Of a stretch of DNA of 64,000 nt, positions 62,575 through 64,000 are shown piece after piece. This stretch comes from an uncultured Bacilli bacterium (GTDB taxonomy: Bacteria; Bacillota_I; Bacilli_A; RFN20; CAG-826). Every line of letters starts with the position of its first letter. Position 1 is the first letter of the stretch. The stretch covers positions 135,149-199,148 of the forward strand of contig CALVHN010000001.1 of NCBI GenBank assembly GCA_944327845.1, read 5' to 3'. A program made the position numbers and the translations under genes. Below the pieces are notes generated by a model that did no database searches, was not told the DNA's origin, and saw only the letters and a program-made list of their open reading frames with translations.

Positions 62575-62975
62575 ATATCTAAACACTCATTATTAAATGA
62601 ATAAGGTAACAATTCATTAACTGTTGTTTCAATAATGTCATTGTTTAAATTAGCTAAAAAAATCTTAGTATTTTTTGGCAATAATTCATTCATTACTTGT
62701 CTACATGCACCACATGGTGAGACAGGGCTTTCTCCTTGCGCAACAATAGCAAGAGCAACAATTTCATCAAAATTAACTCCATTACAATATGCATTATAAA
62801 TTGCATTTCTTTCTGCACACATTGTTAAGCCATAAGAAGCATTTTCAATATTTGCACCTAAATAAACTTTCCCACTTTTAGCTAAAAGTGCGGCTCCTAC
62901 CTTAAATTTAGAGTAAGGCGAATAAGATAATTTTTGAGCATTAATTGCTTCTAAAACAAGTTCTTCTTTTGTCAT
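62571..62975 (-). CDS. cdd: Cytidine deaminase
   Basis: Zinc enzyme of pyrimidine salvage. The catalytic motif is CAERNAIY (HAE/CAE type) with the second zinc pair in PCGACRQV. The start region SYSPYSKFKVGAALL is typical. Length is 134 residues. It lies between ybeY and era; the dgkA gene often found here is missing. With deoB at 38064 it points to nucleoside salvage as a carbon or nucleotide source. Confidence 0.96.
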   Translation of the reverse strand: MTKEELVLEAINAQKLSYSPYSKFKVGAALLAKSGKVYLGANIENASYGLTMCAERNAIYNAYCNGVNFDEIVALAIVAQGESPVSPCGACRQVMNELLPKNTKIFLANLNNDIIETTVNELLPYSFNNECLDI

Positions 62976-62978
62976 AAT

Positions 62979-63434
62979 TTAAATCTCCTTTGGTGGCAAA
63001 ATTTTATCTTGTAAAGAAAACATTATTTCTTCTTGTTCCTTTGTTTGATGATCATAGCCTAAAAGATGTAAAAGGCCATGTACAAAAAGAAAACAAAGTT
63101 CCCTATCTAAAGTATTACCATATTTTTTTGCATTTGATGATGCTACATCATAACAAATATAAATTTCTCCTAAATCCAACGGAAATCCATTCAAATTAAT
63201 ATTTTTTTCTTTAATATCGTCTAAATAGGCAAAAGATATGACATCTGTTTTACGATCGATATTTCTATATTTTTTATTGATTTCATGAATTTTTTTAACT
63301 GAAACAAAAGTAACTGACATTGTGACATTTTCATTTAAATTAAGCAATTTTAAAGTCTTTTTAAATAATTCGTTATATATAGTTTCAAATTTACTAACGT
63401 TTTTGCGTGTCTTGTTACTAATTAATAAAAGCAT
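62979..63434 (-). CDS. ybeY: Endoribonuclease YbeY
   Basis: Zinc-dependent RNase for 16S rRNA maturation and ribosome quality control. The metal motif is HGLLHLLGYDH (HGxLHLxGYDH). The upstream DRKTDVISFAY and LDLGEIYIC blocks are conserved. Length is 151 residues. The cdd start is 4 bases downstream of its stop. The ATG at 63434 is the first in-frame start and has no obvious ribosome site. Confidence 0.95.
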   Translation of the reverse strand: MLLLISNKTRKNVSKFETIYNELFKKTLKLLNLNENVTMSVTFVSVKKIHEINKKYRNIDRKTDVISFAYLDDIKEKNINLNGFPLDLGEIYICYDVASSNAKKYGNTLDRELCFLFVHGLLHLLGYDHQTKEQEEIMFSLQDKILPPKEI

Positions 63435-63469
63435 GCAATAAGTATACCAAAATTATGTTAAAAAATTAA

Positions 63470-64000
63470 TTAAATACCAAAATAATTACGATAAATACAT
63501 TTATAAAATAGTGATTTTTTATTTTTATTAATTTGATCTAACAAATTAGAAAAAATATCACTTAGAAGATAATAAGAGAAAACATGGAATAATAAGAAAT
63601 TTAAACTAATATTATTGCTAAACCCTGAATAAAATAAAGATATAACAATTATTAAAGCTAACATTATGTACTTTTTTAAATTAAGTAAATTAATTAGCTG
63701 ATATGTTCTTTCATTAATTGAAAGGTATAAACTCTTTTTATTATTTACTTTGCTTTCTTCATTTATCAATGATTCATTCTTTAAAATTTCAAACTCTTTA
63801 TTTTTTGTAAGATGATTAAAAATGAAATAAAAGATAAGATTAGCAGTAATTATAATTAAAATATTTAAAATATTTAGATAAGAATTAATTGCAAGAGCAA
63901 CAAAAATTAATAATAAAGTTAAAACTGAAGAAATAATTTGGATTGGTATTAGAAAAAATGAAGATTTATATTTTGAAATATTTTGATAAAAGGTTTTTTC
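63470..64000 (-). CDS. Polytopic membrane protein, unrecognised (C-terminal part)
   Basis: The frame stays open to the window edge, so the N-terminus lies beyond 64000. About 176 residues are visible with four hydrophobic segments: FFLIPIQIISSVLTLLLIFV, an adjacent one around NILNILIIITANLIFYFIF, then after a polar Lys/Glu/Asn loop KYIMLALIIVISLFYSG and FLLFHVFSYYLLSDIF. A TTG at 63769 in the loop is not a likely start. In Bacillus the gene before ybeY is a 7TM-HD phosphodiesterase or phoH, but I see no HD motif. I do not recognise the family. The stop is 35 bases before ybeY. Confidence 0.6.
   Translation of the reverse strand, partial: EKTFYQNISKYKSSFFLIPIQIISSVLTLLLIFVALAINSYLNILNILIIITANLIFYFIFNHLTKNKEFEILKNESLINEESKVNNKKSLYLSINERTYQLINLLNLKKYIMLALIIVISLFYSGFSNNISLNFLLFHVFSYYLLSDIFSNLLDQINKNKKSLFYKCIYRNYFGI

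Noticed and set aside
1-64000. Possibility that TGA encodes Trp (mycoplasma code)
   Set aside because: TGA acts as the natural stop of mutS2, the radC-linked peptide, recO and cdd, often in ATGA overlaps, and conserved Trp positions use TGG.

Overview
The window is a very AT-rich, gene-dense piece of bacterial chromosome. Gene content and order point to a low-GC member of the Bacilli on the side of the reduced, mollicute-like or erysipelotrichial lineages, possibly an uncultured gut clade. Supporting signs are a T-box ahead of ileS, a Prp protease next to an L27 with a cleavable N-terminus, single-chain GlyRS, fused SecDF, PlsY, SigA, and many neighbourhoods that match Bacillus order (ftsZ-ileS-lspA-rluD, plsY/parE-parC, yqeG-yqeH-yhbY-yqeK, ybeY-cdd-era-recO-glyS-dnaG-rpoD). 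TGA is used as stop and TGG encodes Trp, so the code is standard and not the Mycoplasma code. No tRNA, rRNA, prophage, insertion sequence or CRISPR array was seen, and no gene-free gap exceeds about 250 bases.

Layout. 1-9.8 kb: end of ftsZ, a T-box-controlled ileS-lspA-rluD group, then rnhC facing mutS2-uvrC. 9.9-17.8 kb: tig, lon, ysxC, valS, a small hydrophobic peptide gene and radC. 17.8-21.7 kb: L21 leader, rplU-prp-rpmA, terminator, obg-ruvA-ruvB. 21.8-28.6 kb: secDF, terminator, recJ, rel. 28.7-41.6 kb: hisS-aspS-tkt, asp23-nusB-xseA-xseB, dinB-xerD-deoB, a substrate-binding lipoprotein and ABC permease with no ATPase, and a MazF-like orphan. 41.8-49.1 kb is on the minus strand: parE-parC-yqeG-yqeH-yhbY-yqeK. 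49.2-56.4 kb: plsY, then rpmG-mbl-efp-yneF against ispG, nfo and cshB, and ispH against trmK. 56.4-64 kb is on the minus strand: an unrecognised membrane protein, ybeY-cdd-era-recO, glyS with its own promoter, dnaG and rpoD.

Most genes are housekeeping: translation, DNA repair and recombination, chromosome segregation, isoprenoid and lipid synthesis, protein export and quality control. The less ordinary signals are: (1) a near-identical upstream block (core TTGCATCTTGTTAT) before two otherwise unrelated loci, a double-glycine-leader-like peptide plus radC, and a MazF-like gene; (2) a SecDF that appears to lack the conserved proton-relay aspartates in both halves and has a perfect 24-base palindrome in its leader; (3) a Cys/His-rich tail on HisRS; (4) an AT-rich 20-base element repeated at three transcription-unit boundaries; (5) MutS2 with an altered Smr active-site motif; (6) promoters placed so close to start codons that leaderless transcripts are likely. 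I did not find a clear new multi-gene system; item (1) is the best candidate for one.
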